From positions 124,001-188,000 of the forward strand of contig JARHVB010000023.1 in NCBI GenBank assembly GCA_029222685.1: a stretch of 64,000 nucleotides of DNA. Direction: 5' to 3'. Position numbers and translations under genes: made by a program. Below are positions 34,212-43,261 of the stretch, one piece after another (the first letter of the stretch is position 1; every line of letters starts with the position of its first letter). The notes under the pieces were generated by a model, which was given only the letters and a program-made list of their open reading frames with translations, was not told the DNA's origin and did no database searches. Source of the DNA: Terripilifer ovatus. GTDB lineage: Bacteria; Pseudomonadota; Alphaproteobacteria; Rhizobiales; Beijerinckiaceae.

Positions 34212-37200
34212 CTATTCAGCGGGGTGGCGGACCGGTTGAGGCGCCGGCACGAGATCCGGTTCGGCCTCTTGCTCGTGCTGGGCGGCGCCGCCGGAAATAT
34301 AGCTGTCCACCTTGTCGAGGTAGAAATAGATCACCGGCGTGATGTAGAGCGTCAGGAGCTGCGACACGCAGAGGCCGCCGACGATGGCGATGCCCAGCGG
34401 CTGGCGCAGTTCGGCGCCGGCGCCGGCACCGATGGCGATCGGGACAGCGCCGAAAATAGCGGCCAGGGTCGTCATCATGATCGGGCGGAAACGGATGAGC
34501 GCCGCCTCGCGGATGGCGGGCAGGGCATCGATGCCGTCGCGCCGTCGTTCGAGCGCGAAGTCGACCATCATGATGGCGTTCTTCTTGACGATGCCGACCA
34601 GCAACAGAATGCCGATGATGGCGATGACCGACAGGTCCATCCCGAACAGCTGTAGGGCAATCAGCGCGCCGATGCCGGCCGACGGCAGGCCCGACAGAAT
34701 CGTGATCGGATGGATGTAGCTCTCGTAGAGCACGCCGAGCAGGATGTAGATCGTCAGGATCGCCGCGATGATGAGCGGCACCTGGCCGCGCTGCGCTTCC
34801 TCGAACAGTGCCGCCGCGCCGGAGAAGTTGGTCGAGATGGTGGCGGGTAGCTGGATCTCGCGGGCAACGCGCCGGATCGCCTCGTTGGCCTCGCTCAGCG
34901 CTACGCCGGGCGCGACATTATAGGACAGGGTTACCGCGGGTTGCAGCGATTGACGGTTGATCGTCAGGGGGCCGACGGAGCGGCGGATGGTCGCCACCTG
35001 ATCGAGCGGGATGATGGGTGCAGCGAACACATTGCCGACCGGCTGCGCCGTGGCGGCGGCGGTGGTCGATGCGCTGCTGCTGCCGGCGCCCGCCGTGGTT
35101 GTGTTCGAAGCCAGCGCGGTTCCGCCCGAGCCGGTCTGGGCGCGAATGTAGACGCGGCCCAGAGCCGAGGGATCGTCCTGGAAACGGCGGTTGGCGAGCA
35201 GGATGACCTGATAGTCGGCGACCTGCGTGAAGATCGTCGAAATCTGCCGCGAGCCGTAGGTGTTGAAAAGCGCCTGCCTGATCTGGTCGGCAGTCAGTCC
35301 GTAGGCGGCTGCTTTCTCGCGATCGATGTCGATATTCAGTTCCGGATTGCGGATCTGCAGATCGCTGGTCACGTCGCGCAGGCCCGGCAGGTTGCGCATG
35401 CGATCCAGCATTTCGGGGCCCTTGGCGTAAAGCGCCTGGAGATCGCCCGACTGCAATGTGAATTGATATTGCCCGCGCGACTGACGGCCACCGGACAGGT
35501 TGAAGTTCTGCACCGGATTGAACACGGTGTTGATGCCAGGCACCGCAGCGGTGCTGCGGCGCAGGCGTGCGATGACAGCCTGAATGTCGCCGCGTTCGGA
35601 TTTCGGCTTCAGCGCGACGAAAATGCTGCCCTGGTTGGCGCCGCCGTTAAAGCCGATGGAGGACGATATGTAATCGACCGCCGGGTCGGCCATCAGAATG
35701 TCGGAGACCTTCAGGTTGAGCTGCGACTGCAGCGGGAAGGCCGTATCGGGCGACACTTCCGTGGAGCCCGACAGAAAGCCGGTGTCCTCGGTCGGGAAGA
35801 AGCCCTTCGGCATCCACATGAACATGGCGATGCTGAGCCCGATGGTGATGATCGTCACCCCGAGCATGAGCAGCCGTGCCCGCAGCACCGCGTCGAGCGT
35901 GATCCGGTAGACCGAATTCATGCCGTCGATGAACCAGTCGACGCAGCGGATGAACAGGCCATGCTTGGCGTGATGATCGACCGGTTTGAGGATGCGCGCG
36001 CAGAGCATCGGCGTCAGCGTTAGCGAGACGAAGCCGGACACCAGAATCGAGCACGAGATCACGACCGCGAATTCGCGGAACACACGGCCGACGACGCCGC
36101 CCATCAGCAGCACGGGAATGAACACAGCGACCAGCGCCAGGGTGATCGACAGAATGGTGAAGCCGATTTCGCGCGAACCCTTCAACGCCGCCTCGAACGG
36201 CCGCATGCCGTTTTCGATGTGGCGCATGATATTTTCGAGCATGACGATGGCGTCGTCGACGACGAAACCGACCGCGAGCGTGATCGCCAGCAGCGATATG
36301 TTGTCGATCGAATAACCGAACATATACATGAAGGCGCAGGTGCCGATCAGCGATACCGGCAGCGCCAGCGCGGGAATCAAGGTTGCCGCGAACGTCTTCA
36401 GGAACAGGAAGATGACAAGGACGACGAGGGCAATCGACAGCATCAAGGTGAACTGCACGTCGTGCACCGACTCGCGGATCGACGTCGAGCGGTCGAGGAT
36501 GACGCGAGCCTCGACGGACGGGGGCAGTTGCGCTTCGAGCTGCGGAATTTTCTCCTTGATGGCGTCGACGACCGAAACCGTGTTGGCGTCCGACTGACGG
36601 AAAATCGCCAGCATGATGCCGCGTTCCTTGCCGAACCAGGCGGCCGTGCGGTCGTTCTCGACGGAATCGGTGACGTTGGCGATTTCCGACAGGCGCACCG
36701 GCGAGCCGTTGCGCCAGGCGACGACGATGTCGCGATAGCCGGCGGCGCGTTCGATCTGGCCGGAGGCTTTCAGCACCGCGTCCTTGGTGTCGCCGCGCAG
36801 GCCGCCGACCGGAGCGGACGAATTGGCGGCAGCGACGGCGCTGCGGATTTCATTCAAGGTCAGGCCGCGCGCGGCGGCGGCATCGGGATCGGCCTCGATG
36901 CGGACAGCGAATTTCTGCTGCCCGAAGATCAACACCTGGGCGACGCCGGGAATCTGCGAAATCTGCTGGGCGAAGGTGAATTCGGCGTAGTCGTTGGTGA
37001 CCGACAGCGGCAGGACCGAGGATTTCAGCACCATGAAGATGATCGGCGCGTCGGCTGGGTTCACCTTGCGGAAGCTCGGCGGCGCCGGCAGTTCCGGCGG
37101 CAGGCGGCGCAGGGTCGCCGAAATCTGCGACTGCACGTCGAGCGCAGCCCCGTCGATGCTGCGATCGAGATCGAACTGGAGGGTGATGTTGGTCTGGCTG

Positions 37201-37457
37201 TTCGACGACCGCGACGTCATCTGCGTGATGCCGGGGATCGTCGCGAAAGCGCGTTCCAGGGGCGCTGCAACCGATGAAGCCATGGTCTCGGGATTGGCGC
37301 CGGGCAGGGTGGCCGAAACGCTGACGGTCGGAAAGTCGACACGCGGCAGAGCTGCGACAGGCAGTTTGGAATAACCGAAAATGCCAAACACGATGAACGA
37401 CATCATCAGCAATGTCGTCATCACCGGCCGGCGAATGCAGAGTTCCGATATATTCAT
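34212..37457 (-). CDS. RND efflux permease (MdtB/MdtC/AcrB-like)
   Basis: A 1081-residue proton-driven pump subunit of the HAE1 class that exports drugs or other hydrophobic compounds. It begins ISELCIRRPVMTTLLMMSFIVFG and has two large periplasmic loops and twelve helices. The proton-relay Asp pair lies in GFVVDDAIVMLENI (TM4). PTVSVSATLPGANPETMASSVAAPLE is typical. The loop around residue 810 carries a low-complexity Ser/Thr/Ala insert. It lies 62 bases downstream of its adaptor gene; no outer-membrane TolC gene is here. Confidence 0.95.
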   Translation of the reverse strand: MNISELCIRRPVMTTLLMMSFIVFGIFGYSKLPVAALPRVDFPTVSVSATLPGANPETMASSVAAPLERAFATIPGITQMTSRSSNSQTNITLQFDLDRSIDGAALDVQSQISATLRRLPPELPAPPSFRKVNPADAPIIFMVLKSSVLPLSVTNDYAEFTFAQQISQIPGVAQVLIFGQQKFAVRIEADPDAAAARGLTLNEIRSAVAAANSSAPVGGLRGDTKDAVLKASGQIERAAGYRDIVVAWRNGSPVRLSEIANVTDSVENDRTAAWFGKERGIMLAIFRQSDANTVSVVDAIKEKIPQLEAQLPPSVEARVILDRSTSIRESVHDVQFTLMLSIALVVLVIFLFLKTFAATLIPALALPVSLIGTCAFMYMFGYSIDNISLLAITLAVGFVVDDAIVMLENIMRHIENGMRPFEAALKGSREIGFTILSITLALVAVFIPVLLMGGVVGRVFREFAVVISCSILVSGFVSLTLTPMLCARILKPVDHHAKHGLFIRCVDWFIDGMNSVYRITLDAVLRARLLMLGVTIITIGLSIAMFMWMPKGFFPTEDTGFLSGSTEVSPDTAFPLQSQLNLKVSDILMADPAVDYISSSIGFNGGANQGSIFVALKPKSERGDIQAVIARLRRSTAAVPGINTVFNPVQNFNLSGGRQSRGQYQFTLQSGDLQALYAKGPEMLDRMRNLPGLRDVTSDLQIRNPELNIDIDREKAAAYGLTADQIRQALFNTYGSRQISTIFTQVADYQVILLANRRFQDDPSALGRVYIRAQTGSGGTALASNTTTAGAGSSSASTTAAATAQPVGNVFAAPIIPLDQVATIRRSVGPLTINRQSLQPAVTLSYNVAPGVALSEANEAIRRVAREIQLPATISTNFSGAAALFEEAQRGQVPLIIAAILTIYILLGVLYESYIHPITILSGLPSAGIGALIALQLFGMDLSVIAIIGILLLVGIVKKNAIMMVDFALERRRDGIDALPAIREAALIRFRPIMMTTLAAIFGAVPIAIGAGAGAELRQPLGIAIVGGLCVSQLLTLYITPVIYFYLDKVDSYISGGAAQHEQEAEPDLVPAPQPVRHPAE

Positions 37458-37519
37458 CTACCGCACTTTCTGTATCGTCTTTTTGGTATTGTCGTTCAAT
37501 CTGCAGTATCTTGCAGCCG

Positions 37520-38785
37520 TCAGCTGTCCTTCTTCGCCGGTTCGTTGCGCACGACGACGCGTGCGCCGTTGGAAAGCGCCAGGGCGCCCTCGACCACCAG
37601 GGTCTCGTCGCCTTTCAGGCCATCCAGAATGATGTCGCGGCCGTCCTGCGTCCGGCCGATCTTGACCGGGCGGATGCGGGCGATGCCGTTTTCGACCACA
37701 TAGACGAAATTGCCGTTCTGGCCGGATTGCGTCGCGTCGCGCGGGATGCTCACCACGTCCTGGTCGATGCGCAGCACCATGCGCAGGTTGCAGAGCTGTC
37801 CGGGCCAGAGGGCTTCGTCCTCATTGTCGAAAGACGCGCGTACCGTCACTGTTCCTGTCGTCGGGTCGATGGTGTTGTCGATGAAGGCGATCTTGCCCTT
37901 CGATGCCTTCTTGCTGCCCTGCGGCGTCGCCAGCACTTCCGCGCCGGTCGCACCAATGGACTCGCGCAGGTCGGGAAGCACATGTTGGGCCAGCGAAAAC
38001 GCGACGTAGATCGGGGTGGTCTGGACAATGGTCGCGAGAACGCCAGTGGTTGTGTTGTCGCCGGCGCGCACAATATTGCCCGCCTTGACGGTGATCGAGC
38101 CGACGCGACCCGAGATCGGCGCCTTGATCGTGTACCAGGTGAGCTGGATCTTCAGATTGTCGATCTGGGCGCGATCGGAAGCCATATTGGCCTGCGCGGT
38201 CGCGGCCGCCGTCTTGGCGTTATCGAGATTGATCTTGGTGCCGGCATTCTTGGCGAGCAGTTCGGTGTAGCGGGCCACGTCGCGATTGGCGGCTTCGAGC
38301 GCCACGGTATCGCGCGTCAGCATTGCCTCGGCCTGTTTGATCTGGGCTTCGATCTGGCGGGCATCGAGTTTGGCAACGATGTCGCCGGCTTTGACCATGC
38401 CGCCTTCGACCGCAAGAATTTGCTCGATTTGTGCATCGGCGCGGGTTTTCAAGGCAACGGTGGCGATGGGTTGGGCAGTGCCGACGGAATTGACGACAAA
38501 CGGCATCGGGCCGCGGGTCGCCTTGCCAGTGGTCACGGGCGCCGGCGGACGGCTCGGTGCACTGTTGGGCGCCGGCGCGTCAGGAGCCGGCTGGGCGCTC
38601 GCCCTCGACAAAGCGGCCGTGGGTAGCACGGCGGCGACGCTTGTCGGAAGATAGGCGCGCAAGGCCGCGGCGCGTTCCCCCGAGCCCGGCATGATGGAAT
38701 TGGCTGCATTCGGCCATACAACTGCCCCGATGAGGGCGGCTGCGCCCAGACCGGCGAGCGTCCACGTGACGCTGACCACTTTCAT
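37520..38785 (-). CDS. RND efflux periplasmic adaptor (MdtA/AcrA-like)
   Basis: A 421-residue membrane-fusion protein. It has an N-terminal helix (9-24), a long Pro/Ala-rich linker to about residue 90, a lipoyl half (ILAVEGGMVKAGDIVAKLDARQIEAQ), a short coiled coil (~140-195), the second lipoyl half (TIKAPISGRVGSITVKAGNIV) and barrel domains. It pairs with the downstream RND permease and opens the operon. The linker is longer than in AcrA and is probably flexible. Confidence 0.93.
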   Translation of the reverse strand: MKVVSVTWTLAGLGAAALIGAVVWPNAANSIMPGSGERAAALRAYLPTSVAAVLPTAALSRASAQPAPDAPAPNSAPSRPPAPVTTGKATRGPMPFVVNSVGTAQPIATVALKTRADAQIEQILAVEGGMVKAGDIVAKLDARQIEAQIKQAEAMLTRDTVALEAANRDVARYTELLAKNAGTKINLDNAKTAAATAQANMASDRAQIDNLKIQLTWYTIKAPISGRVGSITVKAGNIVRAGDNTTTGVLATIVQTTPIYVAFSLAQHVLPDLRESIGATGAEVLATPQGSKKASKGKIAFIDNTIDPTTGTVTVRASFDNEDEALWPGQLCNLRMVLRIDQDVVSIPRDATQSGQNGNFVYVVENGIARIRPVKIGRTQDGRDIILDGLKGDETLVVEGALALSNGARVVVRNEPAKKDS

Positions 38786-39003
38786 TCTGAAAACTCCCTC
38801 CGCCGGGGAACAACATCCGGCTTTTAACTGTCAGATTGCCGCTTCCCCGCGACTGAGATTTATACCAAATTTAGAACCAGTGCATCCGTTTTACGCAAAA
38901 TCGTCAATGCCTCGCATTACGAAATGGCAATGTGCAGACGGAATGATGTCGCAATGTTTGGGCCAACCGGCCCACTTGTCTATCCGGCGTTCCTCCGGAA
39001 AGC

Positions 39004-39075
39004 GCAATGCTCTAGTTTCTTTTGAACTCGCATCGTTTTCGCGAAAGCCGGCGTCCACTTTGCGCACGATGCCTA
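39004..39075. repeat. Degenerate interspersed palindrome (AGAGCAT family)
   Basis: Begins with ATGCTCTAG, then GCATCGTTTTCGCGAAAGCCGGCGTCCACTT style sequence ending CGATGC. GCATCG and CGATGC pair. It is a diverged relative of the element at 18982 (shared GCGAA, CCGG, GTCCACTT core). It occupies the space between the RND adaptor gene and the DUF423 gene; nothing else is visible in 38786-39072. Confidence 0.6.
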
Positions 39076-39447
39076 GGACTGCCGCGAGTTCCCGATGGAG
39101 CGTCCGAATGCTCCAATCGCCGCGATCGACAGCCAGCCGCCAATCAGCAGTATTCCGCCGGATGGCGCCGCCATAGCGAATAATTTCACCCCTGCCAAGG
39201 CGCGCAGGGCCAAATCGCCGGAAAACAGCGCCGCGCCCAGCACCAGCAGCCCTCCGCTCACCATCAACATGCGCGGGGCGCCCCCCATTGCGAGGGCCAG
39301 GACGGCGGCGGCATGGAACAGCAGCATGTTCGAGGCGGGATTGAGCAGGTCGGCGCCCGCGGCATGGGCACCGGCTGCCGCCAGCGCGACGCCGGCGGCG
39401 CCCATCAGTCCGGCGGCGGTCATGAAGATACGGCTAAGCTGATGCAT
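39073..39447 (-). CDS. DUF423 small membrane protein
   Basis: A 124-residue protein with four hydrophobic helices, starting at ATG 39447 after AAGGAA (the frame extends 18 codons further). Gly/Ala-rich opening (MTAAGLMGAAGVALAAAGAH), FHAAAVLALAMG and SGDLALRALAG with APSGGILLIGGWL match the DUF423/YwdK family. Function unknown. It is divergent from a glycosyltransferase gene. Confidence 0.85.
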   Translation of the reverse strand: MHQLSRIFMTAAGLMGAAGVALAAAGAHAAGADLLNPASNMLLFHAAAVLALAMGGAPRMLMVSGGLLVLGAALFSGDLALRALAGVKLFAMAAPSGGILLIGGWLSIAAIGAFGRSIGNSRQS

Positions 39448-39547
39448 TAACGGTTCCTTTTTGCTGATTGAAGGTAAGTTGCGGCCTTCAGCAATGGGCA
39501 AGACTTATGCGTCAGGCTGGCAGGATTGCCTTGCCTGCCGGGTTGCC

Positions 39548-40777
39548 ATGCATATCGTCATCGTCGCCGATCACGCCTATATCAACGGTGGTCAATCGAA
39601 AGTCGCCATCGAAAGCGGGCTGGGGCTGATCGGCCGCGGCCACAAGGTGACCTATTTCGCCGCCGTCGGGCCGGTCGATCCCCGGCTCCCTGCCGCAGGC
39701 ATCGAGACCGTCTGCCTCGGCCAGGACGATATCGACACGGCGACTTCGAAACTGGCCTTTCTCAAGCAGATCATGTGGAACGGCACGGCGGAAAAACGCC
39801 TCGGCGCAGTGCTCGCCGGGCTCGACCCGGCCGACACTGTCGTGCACGTGCACGCCTGGCCGAAAGCGCTGTCGCCCTCCATCGGTGCGGCGCTGCAGCG
39901 GGCTGGAATTCCCTGTGTCTATACGATGCATGAATTTTTCATGGTCTGTCCCAACGGGGGATTTTACGATTACCAGCGTGCCGTAACCTGTCACCGCGAT
40001 CCGATGTCGCTGGCCTGTGTGACGACGAACTGCGACTCGATCAACTATCCGCGCAAGCTGGTGCGCGTCGCCCGCCAGCTTGTGCTCGGTCGCAGCGGCC
40101 TTAGGGAAGTCTTCGGCCACATCATCATGATCAGCGCCCTGCAATACGAGGTGTCGCGCAAGTACATGCCGATCGAGCCGGTGTATCACCGGGTCGATAA
40201 CCCCATTGCCGCGCCGGATCTCGGCCCCAAGCTCAAGCCGGGCGATCAGTTCCTCTATGCCGGGCGCCTGTCGAGGGAAAAGGGCATCGAGCATTTCTGC
40301 GAGGCGGCGACGCTCGCCGGCATCCAGCCGGTGATCGCCGGCGACGGGCCGCTGATGGAAGAGCTCAAACACAAATATCCGCAGGCGTTGTTTCTCGGCT
40401 GGCAGAATTCAGACAGCCTGCGCCAGCATATGCGCGCCGCCCGCGCGCTGGTGTTTCCCTCCGTCTGGTATGAAGGCCAGCCGCTCACCGTCTACGAGGC
40501 GCTGGCCATGGGCACGCCGGTCATCGTCAGCGATGTCTGCGCCGGGCGCGAGGCGGTGGAGGATGGCGTCAATGGGCTATGGTTCAAATCGGGGGATGCC
40601 GGTTCGCTCGCTGCCGCATTGCGGCGACTATCCGTTGACGACCAGGCGGCGAAGATGACGAAGGCGGCCTATGAGCACTATTGGGCTAGGCCGCTCAGCC
40701 TTGATCGTCATCTCGATGCGATCGAGGATGTCTATCGGCAGGCGATCGCCGATGGGGCGAAACAGCTGGTTGCCTAA
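39548..40777 (+). CDS. GT4-family glycosyltransferase
   Basis: A 409-residue GT-B glycosyltransferase. N-terminal MHIVIVADHAYINGGQSKVA is the acceptor-side nucleotide fold; the C-terminal donor domain shows FLYAGRLSREKGIEHF and an E-x7-E motif in YEGQPLTVYEALAMGTPVIVSD. A short Cys cluster (MVCPNGGFYDYQR, CHRDP, CVTTNCDS) appears near 135-165, as in some rhizobial exopolysaccharide transferases. The ATG at 39548 is chosen over an opening 29 codons upstream because it starts the fold directly. It borders the polysaccharide operon and converges with it. Confidence 0.88.
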   Translation: MHIVIVADHAYINGGQSKVAIESGLGLIGRGHKVTYFAAVGPVDPRLPAAGIETVCLGQDDIDTATSKLAFLKQIMWNGTAEKRLGAVLAGLDPADTVVHVHAWPKALSPSIGAALQRAGIPCVYTMHEFFMVCPNGGFYDYQRAVTCHRDPMSLACVTTNCDSINYPRKLVRVARQLVLGRSGLREVFGHIIMISALQYEVSRKYMPIEPVYHRVDNPIAAPDLGPKLKPGDQFLYAGRLSREKGIEHFCEAATLAGIQPVIAGDGPLMEELKHKYPQALFLGWQNSDSLRQHMRAARALVFPSVWYEGQPLTVYEALAMGTPVIVSDVCAGREAVEDGVNGLWFKSGDAGSLAAALRRLSVDDQAAKMTKAAYEHYWARPLSLDRHLDAIEDVYRQAIADGAKQLVA

Positions 40778-42087
40778 ACGGCCTGGACCTTTGGCGCATG
40801 CGTCCGGGGCGTGGGGTATCGTTGCTGCCATTTCCAGCGTACACGCGCGGCTTCCAGACCCCAGACAGTGCCGAAGCACAGGAACACCCAGCGCCAGTGA
40901 TCGATGTCGATCTGGAAGCCCTGCAGCAGCAGCACCATCAATGAAGGCCACGCGACATGCGCGAGATTGCGATACGGCGAGCGCACGATCATCAGCCGGA
41001 AGCCAACGAAGAATGTCGACACGACAATGAATATCCAGGCAAATCCACCGACCCAGCCGTAAGAAGCGAAAGCATTGATATAGGAATTGTGCGGATCGAG
41101 GTCGAATGTAAGGCGGAATCGCAGCGGTCCGAAGCCATTGGGCAGTTCCAGAAGCATAGGTATCGACCGCAGCTGATTGCCGAAGCGGCCGGTGAGGCCT
41201 TCGTCATAGTCTTGCGTCACCGTGGCACGCTGGAGGAAAAGTTCGCGGGCGGTATCAATCGACAAAATGGCAATGATGGCGATCAGGCCGATGGCAAATA
41301 CCGCTGCGGCCCACAGCAACATACGGCGGCGGGTCGAAGTTTGGGCCGTCAGGAAGGCGGCGACAAACATTGTGAAAAGCGCTACCACTGCCGCGCCCCA
41401 GGAGCCGCGTGAGAACGACAAGAAAACGCCGGCCATGATGACGCCAAGGCCGATTATTGCGAGCAGTGGACGTTTCGAGTATCCAAGCATGAGGGAGTGA
41501 GTCAGATAGACGACAGCGAGAATCATGTAGGATCCGAACACGTTCGGATCCTTGAACGTGCCATTGACGCGCCCCTCATACATGGTCGTGTAATCGGTGA
41601 GGCCGAAAAGGCCCAGATAGCCGAAGATGCCCAGCAGGGAACTGGCGAAACAGCCGAAGGCATATGCCTTCATGCACAGCTCTAGCCGTTCCTCGGTTTT
41701 CTCAGAAAAGAAGATGGAAAAGAAAATGCCGGTGATGATCAGATAGAGCGATTGTATCTGGAACATCGTCGGTTCCGGATCGCCCCAATAAGGCATCAGC
41801 GAGACAAAGCCGGCTATATTATAAATCATCCATAACATGATGATCGGCATCAACGCCACGTTGAGCCGGAAGCCGGCGAGCAACCAGACGCCGATCGTGA
41901 TGAGCGACATCAGATCATACGGCGAGGGTTCGATGAAAGAGATGCAGCCGGAGGCGATGAAGATGGCGAAAACAACCCGCAAGAGCGGTTCGATATCGCG
42001 CCTTGCACGTGCCGGCGTCTTTGGCACGGTGGCTCGCGAAGCATCGACACGGGCAGGCGGTGCAGCAGAAGCGGTGATTGTCTTCAT
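40774..42087 (-). CDS. O-antigen ligase/Wzy-like polymerase
   Basis: A 437-residue polytopic protein with about ten helices. The large periplasmic loop carries the hallmark NGTFKDPNVFGSYM and, further on, LDPHNSYINAF; SFSRGSWGA is a conserved intramembrane motif. It either polymerises repeat units (Wzy) or attaches glycan to lipid (WaaL); in this cluster polymerase fits. ATG 42087 leaves 10 bases after the previous stop; GTG 42120 (11 codons longer) overlaps it and is possible. The 3' end overlaps the convergent GT gene by 4 bases. Confidence 0.82.
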   Translation of the reverse strand: MKTITASAAPPARVDASRATVPKTPARARRDIEPLLRVVFAIFIASGCISFIEPSPYDLMSLITIGVWLLAGFRLNVALMPIIMLWMIYNIAGFVSLMPYWGDPEPTMFQIQSLYLIITGIFFSIFFSEKTEERLELCMKAYAFGCFASSLLGIFGYLGLFGLTDYTTMYEGRVNGTFKDPNVFGSYMILAVVYLTHSLMLGYSKRPLLAIIGLGVIMAGVFLSFSRGSWGAAVVALFTMFVAAFLTAQTSTRRRMLLWAAAVFAIGLIAIIAILSIDTARELFLQRATVTQDYDEGLTGRFGNQLRSIPMLLELPNGFGPLRFRLTFDLDPHNSYINAFASYGWVGGFAWIFIVVSTFFVGFRLMIVRSPYRNLAHVAWPSLMVLLLQGFQIDIDHWRWVFLCFGTVWGLEAARVRWKWQQRYPTPRTHAPKVQAV

Positions 42088-42097
42088 CGCACTTGTT

Positions 42098-43261
42098 TCA
42101 TCGTACTTGGCCTTCGGCACGAATGGTGATCTTGCGGCGGACTAGCGTTCTGTCGCTGGTATGTGAACAGCCGTCGACGCGCATCGAGGCGTAATAGAGC
42201 CAGGCGTCTTCGCCGACATCTTCGAAGTTTCGCGTCTTCGCTTGTTCGTCGAGGATCGAAGGATAGGAATTCAACCGGTCGGCGCCGCAGGCATTGTCGA
42301 AGAGCGTTCTGGTGGCAAACAACAGGCGCGGTTCGCTCCAGGTGGTGAGATCGCGCGACGTGGCGTAGTAGAAGCCCGAGACGGGAAAGAATTTGTCGTC
42401 CTTCCATGCCTGCACGACGGCGAGCCAGAGGCCGGAGCCGCGCTGACGGACCACGGCGCCTGGCGCAACCGGAAAGGGTGCGATCGGCTTGCATTCGGCG
42501 GGGAGGGGCTGCGGCGGGCCATAGGGATCGGCGTAACGGATGCTGAAGTCCTTACCGTCGAAGGCGGACCAGGAATTCGGCTTGCCCGGTTCGGCGCTGC
42601 GGAACAGACAGACGCCATATTGCTGCCCAGGCCAGCCAGTGGTGTTGCTGAAGAAATATTTATAGCCGTTCGACGAGACGATGTTCGACGGGTTGAAAAA
42701 GCCGCGGTGGCGGCCCTGGTCGACATCCTGCCTGAATGGCGACGAGGCGACAACCGGCGAGGACAGCTTATGAAAACTGGCGCCGCCGTCGGTCGAGTTC
42801 GCGGCGATGAGCGTGTTGAACCAGCAGCCGAGCCCCGCCTTGTCCTTCGGTATATTGCACAGGCCATTGCGGTCGCCGTGAAACTCATGATGGATGATGG
42901 CGGCGATATCTTTGCCGTTATCCGTCCAGGTCGCGGCGATCCAGCTCTGATGATCGTAGGCCGCGGGATTGGCGCTGAAGGACGATCTGTAAACGACCTT
43001 GCAGTCGAGTTTGAGATGCGAGAGGTCCTTACCGCGCAGGGCCCGGTTTACATCGTGCAGGGCGAACATGGCGATGGTGTTGTCGGCGTCGCGGAAGGCG
43101 CGCGGGTTGACGTCGGGCACGTCGTTGCCGTCGCAGGCGTCGCGTGGCGGCTGGAAAACGGTCTGCGTTTCATCGCCCAGGGTCATGCGGGCGGCGGGTG
43201 CGGCGGCCTGGGCCGCGCAAGTGGCAAGGATCAACGAGGTCGAGAGGGCAAGCCGCATCAT
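42098..43261 (-). CDS. Secreted propeller-like protein in polysaccharide operon
   Basis: A 387-residue exported protein: signal peptide residues 1-20 (LALSTSLILATCAAQAAA), then repeated Trp/Asp-rich strands. Sialidase-like patterns such as DHQSWIAATWTDNG, SPFRQDVDQGRHRGFFNPSNIV and DLTTWSEPRLLFA suggest a five-bladed propeller as in GH43-type glycan-active proteins. Clear catalytic residues are not assignable. Several Cys probably form disulfides. It is co-translated with the acyltransferase (ATGA overlap). A role in trimming or binding the exopolysaccharide is inference. Confidence 0.72.
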   Translation of the reverse strand: MMRLALSTSLILATCAAQAAAPAARMTLGDETQTVFQPPRDACDGNDVPDVNPRAFRDADNTIAMFALHDVNRALRGKDLSHLKLDCKVVYRSSFSANPAAYDHQSWIAATWTDNGKDIAAIIHHEFHGDRNGLCNIPKDKAGLGCWFNTLIAANSTDGGASFHKLSSPVVASSPFRQDVDQGRHRGFFNPSNIVSSNGYKYFFSNTTGWPGQQYGVCLFRSAEPGKPNSWSAFDGKDFSIRYADPYGPPQPLPAECKPIAPFPVAPGAVVRQRGSGLWLAVVQAWKDDKFFPVSGFYYATSRDLTTWSEPRLLFATRTLFDNACGADRLNSYPSILDEQAKTRNFEDVGEDAWLYYASMRVDGCSHTSDRTLVRRKITIRAEGQVR

